This document shows, piece by piece, positions 20,607 to 32,420 of a DNA stretch of 64,000 nt. The notes beneath the pieces are model-generated. The model did no database searches. It saw only the letters and a program-made list of their open reading frames with translations, and had not been told where the DNA came from. Origin of the DNA: Auriscalpium vulgare (lineage: Eukaryota > Basidiomycota > Agaricomycetes > Russulales > Auriscalpiaceae); NCBI GenBank assembly GCA_019915015.1, contig JAHBBC010000008.1:930001-994000 (forward strand). The letters are read 5' to 3'. Position 1 is the first letter of the stretch, and each line of letters opens with the position of its first letter. The translations under genes were made by a program, and so were the position numbers.

Positions 20607-22187
20607 ATGGCTCTCCCGTCGGAATCCGAAAAACTCGTCTCGACTCTTACTGCTAAATTTATTGTTACCGTGGTGCACAAACTCTCGGTCTCGCGTCTCT
20701 ACAAGAAGGCAACAGCAGATCAGCAATGGATGGCGAAAGAGATGATACGCTACTCAAGTGACATGGACAAGGATCAGCTCAACGAAATCGAAGTACAACT
20801 TGGAAGGTACGTTGAAAGCTTCGTCACTATACTCCTTGATCTGGAATTAATGAGCCCGCAGGCTTGAAGCCGAACGCAAGAAGCTTGACATTGTCCGACA
20901 AGAAAGTGTCGGCATCGTGGGAACTCTAACGATCCGTAAGTACAGGAAGGTACGCAGGTACCAGAAGACGACCGAACAGGCGAAAGAAGCCGTCCGGGTG
21001 AGTTCTCTGCTACTAGGCGCATGAAGCGTGCATTACTGACATAGTCCTCGGCAGATGGCGTCAGATTTTGCCAGAATCGTAGAAATGCAGCGGTTATTAC
21101 TGCAACAGAATCTCAATGAGACCTCCGGACAAGCTGATGTCCAGTCTGAAACACAGACGGAGCCTGCGCCGCCGGACTCGAACTCTGCGCCGCCGGACTC
21201 GAACTCTGCGCCGCCGGACTCGAACTCTGCGCCGCCGGACTCGAACTCTGCGCCGCTGGACTCGAACTTTGCGCCGCCGGACTCGAACACTCACGCCAGA
21301 CTCTCCATAGTCGGCACTAAGAATTCTCCCTCCGAGGGTACCAGTAAGTATCGATGCTCTCTTGCTTTGGGGCCGCACTCATAGGGGCTTACAGAGAAGG
21401 GTATTGCGATGCAGGCCATCGTGGAAAATGACCCAAACCATCTGTGGACTGCGACTTTTAGGACACATAATACCGAAATCAAGGAAAAGCACGACGCTAC
21501 AACCGGGACGTTCATTCCAACTCGTGAGCTGATCCCCACGTTGCGTGGCATGTGCGAGGATCTGATGCATTCTGGATTGCTGATAACACAGACCGAATTA
21601 GAACTGAAACCGTGGTATACGGCGAGCTTTACCGCGGCGACAGATCTGGAGCATCCGCAGAAGCAGCGGTGTGTTTATTCTCACCGCGCGCATTACATTT
21701 TGCTGACAGTCTTTTCGGCTATATAGCCTCTTTACAAAGTTCCTACTGTCCGCCAATCTGGAGCTGCCAACGCTACAGCTGTGGGTTTGCAATTACCGTG
21801 CGCACTGCCTTTTGCTAATACTTCGCTCGGCTTTCTAGCGTGTCCGCAAGGGTCGCGGTGTCGACAAATCTGGAGCAGCCAAGAAAGCCGCGGTGGGTTT
21901 GTTCTCACAGCGCGTACTGCATTTTGCTGACAATTCGTTCCACTTTGTAGACTGTCCACAAGCCGAACACCCCGAGAATTCACGCCCGCCCGGAGACGGA
22001 CGCAACGATAAATGTCGCGGATACCTCTGACGGCGTCTCTTCTGATGCTTCCGATTCTGACGGTCCGAGTCTCAGCACTGAATCCGGTGAATCTACCACG
22101 TATTCCGAAAGCGGAGAGCGTATGGATCTGAATGATTACGAAGTCGTCGAAACCCTCGATATCGATATCGGGGCCGATTCCCTGTAA
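20607..22187 (+). CDS. X1: full-length member of the X family, with duplicated mini-exons
   Basis: Eight exons: 20607-20806, 20862-20997, 21055-21343, 21395-21523, 21592-21668, 21727-21780, 21839-21892, 21951-22187 (391 aa). The first 150 residues look helical or coiled coil (LEAERKKLDIVRQESVG, QRLLLQQNLNE). Residues about 145-190 are a tandem PPDSNSA repeat. The section encoded by exon 4 (NDPNHLWTATFRTHNTE) is conserved with X2-X4. Exon 5 ends in YRGDRSGASAEAA; exons 6 and 7 are 18-codon repeats of this (VRQSGAANATA and VDKSGAAKKAA). The last exon gives an acidic, Ser/Asp-rich tail. No signal peptide or membrane segment is evident and no known family is recognised. The gene is divergent to K1, suggesting co-regulation. 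Confidence 0.82.
21170..21295 (+). repeat. 21-bp coding minisatellite in X1
   Basis: Six copies of ccgccggactcgaactctgcg, encoding PPDSNSA, with a variant (PLDSNFA) near the end. This tract is absent from X2, X3 and X4, so it expanded after these copies separated. Confidence 0.9.
21592..21950 (+). repeat. Tandem exon-intron repeat in X1 (54-bp exon plus 58-bp intron)
   Basis: Introns 21669-21726, 21781-21838 and 21893-21950 are each exactly 58 bp and share gtgggttt, an accgcgcgcattrc-like core, ttttgctgac/ttttgctaat and a ctttntag end. The exons between them (21727-21780 and 21839-21892) are each 54 bp. The repeat unit is thus 112 bp. Confidence 0.92.
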
Positions 22188-23030
22188 ATAATTGTCTCTC
22201 CCTCTGGTGCTTCACTGTTATAGGTCTACGATATCGTTTGATGTGTGTACGGTACTGTAACTGGCTGGCCACCTTATCGCACTGATTTGTTATTGATGTG
22301 GTATGATACCTATTATTTATCTTGGATTGTGTAGCTACTAGTAGCCTGAAGCGAACATTGTTGCGAGTTTTTTTAAGGCTGCACGAAACAAATAATTCAG
22401 CTGGTCATACAAGATGCCTGCGCCGCTCTTCCATGGAAGGGGAGCAACCCATCTCAAACTGTGCGTAAAGCTAAGTAGACCCCTTGTTCCAAACTGTGTT
22501 ACCTGCAATGTGTATCGACATCTGTGGCTGTCTCACCTTAGGTCGGGTCAGCGCATGTCATTCTTCAGCAAGTAGAAAAGCCAGAAGAGGCCACGTGTCT
22601 GGGTGTCAAGGCGTTGAATGTCATTTCTGAAGAGTAGGAGCGACAGGGTACACACGGGAGCTCACCCTGCAGTCAGTCAGCAAAAGACAAACACCAGAAA
22701 TCTTTCCTTCCGTGATGATCGGGCATCAGTGTGCGGTAATATGGTGGTCAGAAGACGGGAAGACATGGAAGCAAGATGAGCGTCCAATGCAGGACATGGT
22801 CCAGATAAAGCTCACGCGCGGTACGAGAAACTGCAGCACCGTATTCTGCCACCCGGGCCGCTAATCGCTCTTGCACAAATAACCTACGGATGTAGTCCAC
22901 ATTTCATCCGTACCGTTGGCGTCGCTTGAGCTCGTTCTCCATCTTACGAAGGTTCTTCTCATGGCGCCACAAGATCGCAACCATAGCAATAACTTCGCCG
23001 CGGGACCTCAGCGAGGCGTCAGAGCGCTGT
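22188..23030. other. Downstream of X1, includes a segment inverted relative to unit beta
   Basis: No intact gene. About 22330-22380 matches 43570-43640 directly. Then 22456-22790 matches the reverse complement of about 43665-43985, after which the two units are collinear again (atgcaggac at 22788 and 44024). The inverted segment includes a possible coding block starting atgatcgggcatcagtgtgc, peptide MIGHQCAVIWWSEDGKTWK, whose reverse-oriented partner at about 43680-43742 reads MIGHQCAGIQWPEDQKTWK on the minus strand. Confidence 0.75.
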
Positions 23031-24000
23031 GAAAGCTACCCACAGGCGATCTGATTCCGAAGCCAATCCGCCGTTATGGGCCGCAAGCGGAGTCTCAATG
23101 GGAGAACCGGCGTCGTGGACCTTATCCCGCTCGGCGGCTGCCCGCTGCGACAACAATATTCCATTGTCTACCCTGGAAAGCGAGACTTCGCGCTCACCGC
23201 CGTATGCATTCTCGAGGGAAGTGCCCTCTTGTTCCCGAGAAGGCTCTCCGAGGCTTCGTGCCCCATATTTCCAACGTTACGCAGGCCGATACGCATAGGA
23301 GCGTCGCCGGGAGCATTGGATATGCGTACGCGCTTCTCGTTGTGCTCTGTGGGGATCGTCTGGGCGAGCCTGCATATGTCTGCACTCAGGACAGCTGACA
23401 GCGTGTGGGTACCTATGGGTGCGTAGCTGTCTTGGGGTGTATCACTGTGGCAATAACAATAAGAACTGCCAGACAAGTTAGTACAAGCAAACTGGATGCA
23501 CGAGACAGATGTTGTTCCCAAAGAGATCAGCGCATTGTACGTTGGAGACGACCCACAATGGAGCATCGCATCGGCAAGTGCTAGGGTGTTGGCCGGACAT
23601 GAGGGCGAGATGCACTACATAGTACGGACGTAACGTCGGGGCTGGCGCTAGCATAGCTTCCTACAGTGACACAACAGTTGGTCAGAGCTCTACAGCTCCT
23701 CCATGAGACACGCACCAACGATGAAGCTGTTCAGATGACGCCATTCGATCGGCAGTAGTGAGTCAAACACCGGCTCTCCTGGAGGTCTACGGCCGCATCA
23801 CAGCATGTGGCAACGCAGGTGCCATACATGTCTGTTTGGTCGAGCTAGAGTGCGTCAGAACTCGGCTACGCTGAAACACGAGAGCGCGCACTAATCTGCA
23901 GAAGCTGTCGCCCGCGTTTTTTTGCATCGTGAGTCCCTGCGCGTACCGATGACCCGAGCCGATGGATGCATACTCACGCGTATCGTACCTGCCGATCTGA
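23031..24000 (-). pseudogene. T module, decayed copy
   Basis: The minus strand from about 23560 to 23380 encodes a hydrophobic segment (LTCLAVLIVIATV) homologous to the intact frame at 44252-44758, but a TAG stop follows shortly after it and bases are missing. The remainder up to 24000 shows no gene. Confidence 0.5.
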
Positions 24001-27000
24001 GAACGCTGGAGACAGCGGGAGCTCTCGAACGAGCGTAGGCAGATGGGCCCGGCGGCGTTGCCGATTGCGAGAAATGATCGTCAGGATATTATCTTCTGTG
24101 CTCTGTGGCAAGTCAGCAAGAGGAACTCGCAGTCAATACCAGCAACATTTATCCCTGGACCCGTAAATCAGAGCTTCAAGACTATGGGCGTGGTTGGGCG
24201 TTCGAGACTCGAGCTCTCGGTGGTAGTGGCAGAGGACATACAAACTTGTTCCCACGCGTAGCCACGAGGTATATCCGCCGCCAGCAGCCACAACTTCCCG
24301 TCGTCGACGAACGTTCGTCTACATACCATCCTTCCTCTCCTTCGACGTTCTGCTTTTGCAGAGTGTCAGCGCAACTTCCTACGTGATGCGCAGCAAGAGA
24401 ATGGAAATCGTCTCCTCAACTTGCAAGGGACAACCGCTCGTAAACCGGCTGACTTTCGACGGGTTGTCGCAGTAGAGGGGATGAGATACAGGCGTCAGAT
24501 GTGTAAATCGCTGGGTGCGATGCATATTGGCGAATGGTGAGCACCCTCTTCTATGAGCTGGCGCACGCATGCTGACCTGGATTGCTCGTATGAAGCAGCA
24601 ACCTCTGGGCTGTCATTTGATGTTTCGACGAGCTCTAGCTGGCACTGGGACAGTACTGGTCCCTTGAAGGGGAAAACTTGAGACTACGTGGAAGGTCGCG
24701 GAGGACCAAGATTCGATCGAACGAGATCTATGAGGTATGCCATACGGTGCGTCTGCTATCTTCAGAACATGTCTAAGGCCACTCTCATAGGCTCACCTAC
24801 CGTTTATCAGCCCGGTTGACTGTGGATCGTGAAAAACTGAATGGCCATATTGCGTCGTAGCGGGGCCGAATGGCGTGGGCGGGACACGAGGTGCGCAAAT
24901 CGAGCATGCCTACAGACTCCTCGTTACTTAGTCCTACTCCCTTCCATAGTATTCAACGGCGTGCCAGCCAGCTGCTTTCCCTGCTCAACAGGGCTTGTCC
25001 CCCACTCGTTGTCGACCTAGCGCGTGAAATCAGCGAAGCCCCCGCGGGCGAATGTCGCGCAAGAAGTGCGTCATCAGTCGCGTTCTGACCTTCCACTTCG
25101 GCATGAGAGATTCACGTCATTTGTTAGGCGTGCATGTTCTCCTCGGACCGACAACCAACGCACGCTGGCCCAGCTTTGCATCATTCTCAGAGGATCCACA
25201 TCTCAACCGGTCGCGAATGACCAGTTGTACCATCGGTGCGAACGCGCGATTCATTTCCGTCACAGACCACACTGATTGGCTCCGTTGGCAGGCGATGTCA
25301 GCCAAAGAGCCCTCTGTGAAGCCTTTCCAGATCTCTGTCAAACAGTCGGATCCGTGGGCCCTCATCACCGCGGGTATGTGTACGCGCAGGCCAGTCTCGC
25401 CCCGCATTTGCTCGTAATCGCAGCTACAATCGCGTGAACTGCATCCATGCCTCGGAAGCGCCGTGTCCTTTAGAAGACCGCCTCCGAAAGGTGCGCGCCG
25501 CCCACTGTTTGTGCTTTCAGCACGCTAATACTGCGCAGGAGTGACAAGGACCTGATTATGAGCATCTGGAGTGGAAGACACAGCACAGTCGAAGCCATTT
25601 AAATGGGCCCGGATGTCGACTGCCGTACGTATATGTGCACTGTACTCTGTGAGCAGCGTCCTGACTCTGTAACAGGGGTTTTATTGTTATGCGCGGGAAG
25701 GCAGTCGAGCGCGCTCTCACCGCCGAAAGGCTACTTCCTGGAGACATCGACGCCCGCATGCGCAAGGTACGCCCACCACCCTCTCCAACCAGCTACATCA
25801 TCCTCACCGTCGCTGCCTCACAGTTGCCCGAGCTCATCTCCCGCGCCCACGCCCTCCCGGCATCCCTTCGATGGCCTCGAAGCAGACATCGACACCCCTC
25901 CTCCGACCCCATCTTTCGAGCGATGCCTCCGAGGCAAACGGACAGGTTACACGCGCTGTGTTAGCGCTTCCGAGCCACGGTAGACCACTAGACCGTACGT
26001 CGTGGATTCGATGTGTGTTTTGTCTTTGCTATCCCCGCGCTAAGACCGGCTGTCGTAGGCGTCCGCTGTGTAGTGCTCAAGTCTTGGCTGACACGGTGCT
26101 GCCGTCCGACGCCGCTCGCTGGTCAATCGGCAACAGGTGGTCGTGACGAGAGGATGATGAGTAGCAGGGAGCACCGAGCTGAGCATATAACATCCGGTGC
26201 GTGCCCCTCCCTTGAGCACTTCGTGACGAAACTGACTGCAAGGTCAATCAGCTGATACGTGAACTAAGGATATCGCAGAGACCACGGATCTGGACGCAAC
26301 GTATGAGGCAGGTGCGTTCATTGTGCCAGTTTGCGTACACTGGTATTGACGCGTACGACCAGGAACATCCGCCATCGGTTTTCGGCGATCCCATCCGGCT
26401 TCTCAATCGTTCATCTCGCAGGCCGCCCGCGACATCTGCGTTGGGACGATAGCGCGCGATCGAGCTGCTATCCTCGTACTGCGCCGGCGGCCCTTTTCTG
26501 ACCCTTCGCCGTCTCTGAACGTCCATCGCATCAGCTATCGGTAAGCAACACTCATCGAATGGGCGCTATGTGCCCTAAGAACTGCCCCTCACTCAACTTG
26601 ACGAAGTATTGCAGCGCCCGCGCCTGAAACCCATGGGAGTCGGCGGAACAGAATGGCAGAAGACGTGGCACGCCAGAGAATCGCTGGAGAAGAATAGGGA
26701 GAAGAATAGGGTCGGTGCATGTCTTTCTGCTTGTAATATCTGGGCTCATTGTCGCTAATGGACCTAGCAGACGAGACCGTCTGCTGAACGAAATCCACGC
26801 ATACCTACCGACGTGTCGTGCCCATAATACGAGGAACCCTCCGTACTCTACCCACACCTCCACCGCGCTCCTATCTTATACAGGCCTTGATCCCATCCAG
26901 ACTGCCAGCTAGAAGGGCGGCGAAGCGCTGCTCCAGCAAGGCGCAAGTTGTACATGCGCTGAAGGACGGGTTGCTGAGTATCGGCGGCAAATTTGGTGTG

Positions 27001-27060
27001 CGGCATATTGAGGAGACAATGGGCTCTTACCTCTTACGGTCAACGGACAACATAAAATAG
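24001..27060 (+). repeat. R module, copy R1 (no intact gene)
   Basis: Related to R2 (about 30030-32400) and R3 (about 38300-40690) through landmarks such as gttcccacgcg, gagcac-tcgtgacgaaactgac and agatttggtgcgcggcatat. It is nearly identical to 45257-48300. Frames change between copies and stops are scattered, so it looks like a decayed gene or non-coding repeat. A short frame at 25689-25964 stays open in both units but shows no family resemblance. Confidence 0.75.
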
Positions 27061-27189
27061 TTGAGAGGGTATGCCGTCCATGTTCACGTTGCTCACTACT
27101 CACGACCATTGTTCACTCTTACAGGACTTCGATTTCAGAATGTGTCCTCCGTTCCAATTGGGCCGCGCAGCACCCAGACCTGGGCGCGC

Positions 27190-27955
27190 GGCGGTGTTGC
27201 GAATACTGAAAGGAGTAATATTCTAGGACTCTCAGGGCACAAGGCACGGAACTGCAAGACAGGGCGCGGTGCTGCGTACGTTCGTCTTGATCCCCGCTCT
27301 CGCGCCCAGTCTCGCTTACGTCGACGCTGTCCAAGAGCAACACCGCGCGCCTCTTCGCAGCGCTCATTACGAGGGCAACGTCGTCCGGCGTGGTCTTCAA
27401 TATCACAGCGGGACGCAGGGACACTATAAGGCGAACAAAAACCTTGACGGTAGGGGCGCTTCGCATGATTTCAGGAGGCGAGGTTATTCGGATACGGCAC
27501 TGGCCTCTGTGTATCAAGGGCGCTCGGTGTGTACATAGAATGCAATTAGACTGCTTGCACAGAGCGGTTGAGAAACGTTTCTCTCCAGGCTGTTTTTAGA
27601 AACAAGAGGCTAGCAAGCGGCGTGTGGCGTGCATGGCATGATCGATGTCAGCGTTGTTGCGGAGAGGGAAAAGGTCCGTGTAAAATGCATGGACATGCGA
27701 GGAGACCGATGCGACATACGTATCGCGCAGGCCCACTGCGGACGAAGTTGCACAATTGTCATAGGGCGCCGGGATGCGGTCGCCTGAACTACATCACTGG
27801 GAAGTTGGAAACCGCCGAGCCGCCGAGTGAAAGCGACGCGCCGTTGTCAAGTCTACATGATAAAAATCGGCAGAGTGCAACATCGAGTCAAGAACCTCGG
27901 GACGTGATAGTTCACGATCGCACGGGCGCACTCATTGTGGAGGAAGAAGGGTGAG
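27190..27955 (+). repeat. Repeat block S, copy S2
   Basis: Close partner of S3 (48430-49195), and related to S1 (947-1735). Its 3' part encodes NYITGKLETAEPPSES... ending in GALIVEEEG and a stop in both S2 and S3. S3 has an upstream stop in that frame, so coding status is doubtful. It directly abuts sequence related to the X1 upstream region. Confidence 0.85.
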
Positions 27956-28189
27956 TCTGATGACTTGACGCGCCCATCCGTTGTTGAGTCCGAATCGGGC
28001 GTGCGCGACGCCACGAGAACAACAGGAAGCTCAGCTGATGGGCACTGCTGTTGCAAGGTCAGAGACATGGCGAACGTCGTATTGTACTAGGCTTCCCAAA
28101 GGAGAGGACCCCAGAGATCTCAATTGTTGACCCTTCCTAGTGCGTAGGACGCTGCTATCAGAAATCGGCGTGCACTGAACTCGTCTTGC

Positions 28190-28195
28190 ATATAA
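28190..28195 (+). promoter_or_regulatory. TATA box of X2
   Basis: atataa in the conserved context tgcatataagt, about 80 bp before the X2 start codon. Confidence 0.7.
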
Positions 28196-28274
28196 GTCTC
28201 CACAGAAACCGGCTTGCTTGCATCGTCCCCGCTCCTGACACTCGCAGTCCTACACTCTCCAAGTACCCATTTCC

Positions 28275-29025
28275 ATGACACAGGATTTAATACGACAACA
28301 GAACCTCCATGCTACCTCTGGAAAAGCCCGTGCTCAGTCTGACCAGCGGACAGAGCCTCAACAGAGTGCGCCGACACCTCGCATTATATTTTCTTTTGTC
28401 GCTCCCAGTGGTGCTCCCTCCAATGGTAGGTATCGATTGCTCTTCCTTGGATAGTCTTACTGACGAGATCTACAGGGCCAAATGTTGCGGAAGGTGGCCC
28501 AGATTATGTGTACATTGGTACTTATACCACACGAAACGACCAAACCTTGGAAATGCAAGACCCTGCAACCGGGATGCTCGCACCAACTGGTAAGCTGAGC
28601 CTGACGTTGCGTGGCATGTGCGAAGATCTGATACATTCTGGATCGCGGACATCGCAGTTCGAGTGACCACTGAGAGCGATGTAAATGGCGGGCTTTACTG
28701 GGGCGACAGATCTGGAGTGCCGGCCGAGGAAGCGGAGGTGACTTTTTCACCGAGCGCCGAAATTCATCTTCTGACCACTCGTTCGGCTTTGCAGACTGTC
28801 CCCAAGCCGAACGCCCACCCAGACACAGACGCTTCCGCGGACACATCCGTCCGCCTCTCTTCTGATGCAGCTTCCGACGGTCCAAGTCTCGACACCCGGG
28901 ATCTTTATATCGAGTGCATCGACAGTGTCGCGCTGGATAGCTATCAGGAAGTCGGATCCTATCGGTCTGATCTCGGAGATGATCCCTTGTTCGAGGGTCT
29001 GTTTCCACGTGTCGCGCTGTTATAG
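28275..29025 (+). CDS. X2: short X-family member lacking the first two exons
   Basis: Four exons, 28275-28425, 28476-28589, 28658-28737, 28795-29025 (191 aa). The start ATG corresponds to the Met that begins exon 3 of X1, and the X-type promoter with its TATA box is joined directly upstream. The conserved central exon reads GGPDYVYIGTYTTRNDQTLE, followed by LYWGDRSGVPAEEAE (one codon longer than in X1) and an acidic tail. No additional mini-exons are present. It may be a functional short isoform gene; function unknown. Confidence 0.78.
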
Positions 29026-29209
29026 GTTTACGATATTGATTGTGCAGTGTACGGCGCTGTCATGGGCTGGCCATTTTATTGCGCAGACATGCTATATGAT
29101 GTGGTAGGATACATACTGATTATCTTGGATATCGTGTAGCGACTAGTATTCTGAAGCAAACATTATCTCGAGTTTTTTGAAGTGCTGGGCGAAGCAAATG
29201 ATTCAACCC

Positions 29210-29560
29210 GTCGTGCGCCGGTATTCCATGGAAGGAATGATCTTCGTCGGAGCGTCGTCGCCGGACATGAGATGCGACGCGCTTCTCGTTGAGTGTCTTG
29301 TGCTTTGTGGGGATCGCCAGGGCGTGCTTGCATATGTCAGAAACCAGAATAGCTGACAGGGTGTAACGGCGTGTGGATACCAGTGGGTGCGTACCTGTCT
29401 TGCGGCGCATCAACCGTCGCAATACGAGACGCCACTGAACAAGTCAAGTAAGCACAAAATTGATAGACGAGACAAATGCTGTTCCCAGAGAGATTAGCGC
29501 ATTGTACATTCATTGGGAGACGAAAGACAACAAAGCACCGCATCGGCAAGTGCTAGTGCG
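29210..29560 (-). pseudogene. T module, second copy in unit alpha
   Basis: On the minus strand it encodes RRKTGTHPLVSTRRYTLSA and DICKHALAIPT, homologous to the intact frame at 44252-44758. The preceding membrane-type segment is broken by a stop. Partner of 50470-50812. Confidence 0.45.
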
Positions 29561-32420
29561 CTGCCCGGACATGAGGGCAACATGCACTAGGGCGGACGTA
29601 AGGACGGGTTGCGCGCTAGTATATCTTCCTACAGTGACAAAAGAGTTAGTCAGAGCGTTACAGCCGCGCCCTCATCCACGCACCATGTTCGATTGAAAAC
29701 AGTGGCCTGGAGACGGCCATGTAATAGGCTGGCATTACACGACAGGCGAGAAGCGCTTCGCCAGGGAACTTCACATAGCATGCGCTCGTCAAACGCCGGC
29801 TCTCCTGCACGTCGGCCACCATATATGGCAACAAACAGTAGAAACAGATCTGCCTGGTCAAGCCAGAACGCATCAGAACCCGGCTATGCTGAGACTCGAG
29901 AGCGCGCACACGGGCCAATCCGCAGACTGTCGCCCGCATTGTTTGCATACTGAGTCCCCGTGCATACCTATGACCTGCAATAGTGAGCGCAAATCCAAAT
30001 AGATCGCAGCTGCCGGTCTAAAAGCACTGGAGACAACGGGAGCTCTCGACTCACGAGCCTAGGGCCAGCTGAGGGCGGGCGGTTGACTGGCGGTCACGGT
30101 GTTGCCTGGTCATCAGAAGATTCGGCGCTCTCCAACATCTGGTCAGACTTCCCAAGTCACTCGCGGTGATTTAACCAGTTACTTTGCGTACCTGCAGGTG
30201 GGGGTTTCAGGACTGTTGACTTGGGTGAGCCGCGGTCGAGCTCGAGCCTCGAGGTACACGTAAGTTCCCACGCATACCACCCCCGACGAAGTCACCGACG
30301 CCCGCTGCGCTCATTCTCATCAATTCCACAGCAAAACCATCCTTCACCCCCGCCATCTGTCGCTACAGATTGTCAGCGCAGCTTCCTTCCTGAGTCGCGG
30401 CAAGAGAGTAAGTAGAACCTCGTCGCGTCAACTCGCGGAAGACAACTGCTCGCCTGGATGTGCAAACAGCGACAGACTTGATGTCGTGGAGCAATGAAAC
30501 TAAGGTGGGCGATGGCTAGATCGATGGCTGGGATGCATACTGGAATATGGTGCGCGCTATGTTTGATGAGCTGGCGTATGCGTGTTGACGTGGATCGCTC
30601 GTGCAGGACGACCGTCGTCGCTTAGGCTATCTTCTGATATTTCGAAGAGCTACGGCTGGCACTTCGGACGGGCAAAGTCTATACGTTGCAGCGGAAACGA
30701 GTGGGAGGCCGTTCTCGAGGTGGAAGCGGGAGGTAGACCATGACTGGGTGACATGGTGCGTAGCTGCTGCTGCTGCTGTCTCTCTTCTTCACTGAAACTT
30801 CTATCAGGCTATCGTGACAGCGCAAGCTACCAGTGCAGTCGACAGTGCCGCGTACAGCCAGGTCGACCATTCTTCGTAGCCTGCCCATTTTGCACGCAAC
30901 CTGCAAGGCGAATCTCCCATACTACGGAAACTGTACGTCGCTGCTGAGGTGCGTGTTCTTGCACGCATAGATATACGCTATCCCCACGCTAACATGGTCT
31001 TTGTCGTTGACAGTGCTCTTATCACGACCATATCAGACCTCACTAAGCCGGGAAGGAGTTGAAAGCTTTGGCCGCTAGCATCGACGCCCGATATGCATAA
31101 ATCCGTACCGACACGCTCGCAATGTTGGTAGTCAACGAGGGGCTCGTTCTGGTCGGGCTACGAGTCGGAAGGACGATGGATAGACTTTGAACATGCGAAC
31201 GGTGCGTGGCAAGCCCCTTGAGCACATCGTGGCGAAACTGACGACAACATCAACTAGCCGATATGCCAGCAAAGGGTCTATGAGAGACCACGAACCTGAC
31301 AGTATAACCTACGGGGCTGCAGCAGGTGAGTTTATTTTCCAGTTGCACGCACTGGTTAACTGACGCATACAACCTAGAAGACAGTCAGCGATCCTATCCG
31401 GCTCCTCGAGCTTTCAACTCAGGCCGCGCGCGACATCTGCTTAGGGACGATAGTGCGCGATCGATCTGCTACCCTCGTACTGCGTCGGCGGCCATTTTGT
31501 GACCGTTCGCCATGTCTGAACGTCCAGTTCATTAGTTATTGGCAAGTAACAGTGTTTGAACGTGCTTGATTTGTCCTAATATCTGCCCCTCAGCTCGATT
31601 GAGAAATGCAGCGCACGCGCCAGAAACCCATGTGAGTCGAGGCAGATTGGCCAAGGCGAGGCGGGCCAGAGAACGAAATGCAGACTCTCGAGGTTCTCAG
31701 TTCACGCTCATCCGCCGCACAACAGACGCTTCTGCCTCTCGCTCATGGCCTTCTATCCGTCCGAGACAAACCGCGGACCCGCGAAACGTTGCTGGGCGGA
31801 GGTTGGTACACGCGCAAGAAGGAGGTGTTCGTAAGCCTTGGCGCGAGCAGATTTGGTGCGCGGAATATTCGGCAGATGCACGTTGAAAGGGCGTCGAATT
31901 CAAGGGCCCGTCTATGGTGCGTTCCTGGCGTTTTCGATATGGGCTGTGTATTGACCCGGACTAGCCCTCAAGATATCGTATGTCACGGCGTACCACCGCA
32001 AGAACACAGCAGCTAAACACGCCCAAGGTGCGTCAATACCTATTTATTGGGCGCATCCTCTCACTGATTCCCTGCCACCTATCCAGGTATCGACCGACTT
32101 CAGCCACGTGGCCCTCCGGCGCGTCGATTCTGCGAGAGCGGCTACTCCAGGCCCGCCCCATGGCTGCTGACGCATTGGCCGGCACCTGCCTCCTGACAAG
32201 TGACCAGGCGCACGGAAAAGGCGTTATCGAGCCTACAACATTGAGTACGATAATTTCGGGAGGCTCTCGCTAGTAATAGTATATTTGATACATACTGCGT
32301 CTCCGAACCGTGTCCTAGCGAGGCCCCAATCAGCGAAATACGAGGCAATCCAGGCGTATAATATAATGAAGAACAATGATACCGTGAAACGATCGAAGTA
32401 GGAGCACTATGAGAAAATTA
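29561..32420 (+). repeat. R module, copy R2, with preceding gene-free sequence
   Basis: 29561-30030 has no gene. From about 30030 the sequence is related to R1 and R3. It keeps one longer open stretch (31678-32016, peptide RDKPRTRETLLGGGWYTRK) that is also partly readable at 40010-40200 and 61410-61610 with frame breaks. Nearly identical to 50824-52300 in unit beta, then diverging. Confidence 0.7.

Noticed and set aside
22988..32300. tRNA genes or CRISPR-like arrays in the R, S and T modules
   Set aside because: No tRNA-like B-box and A-box pairing seen, and the repeats are large and few rather than short and regularly spaced.
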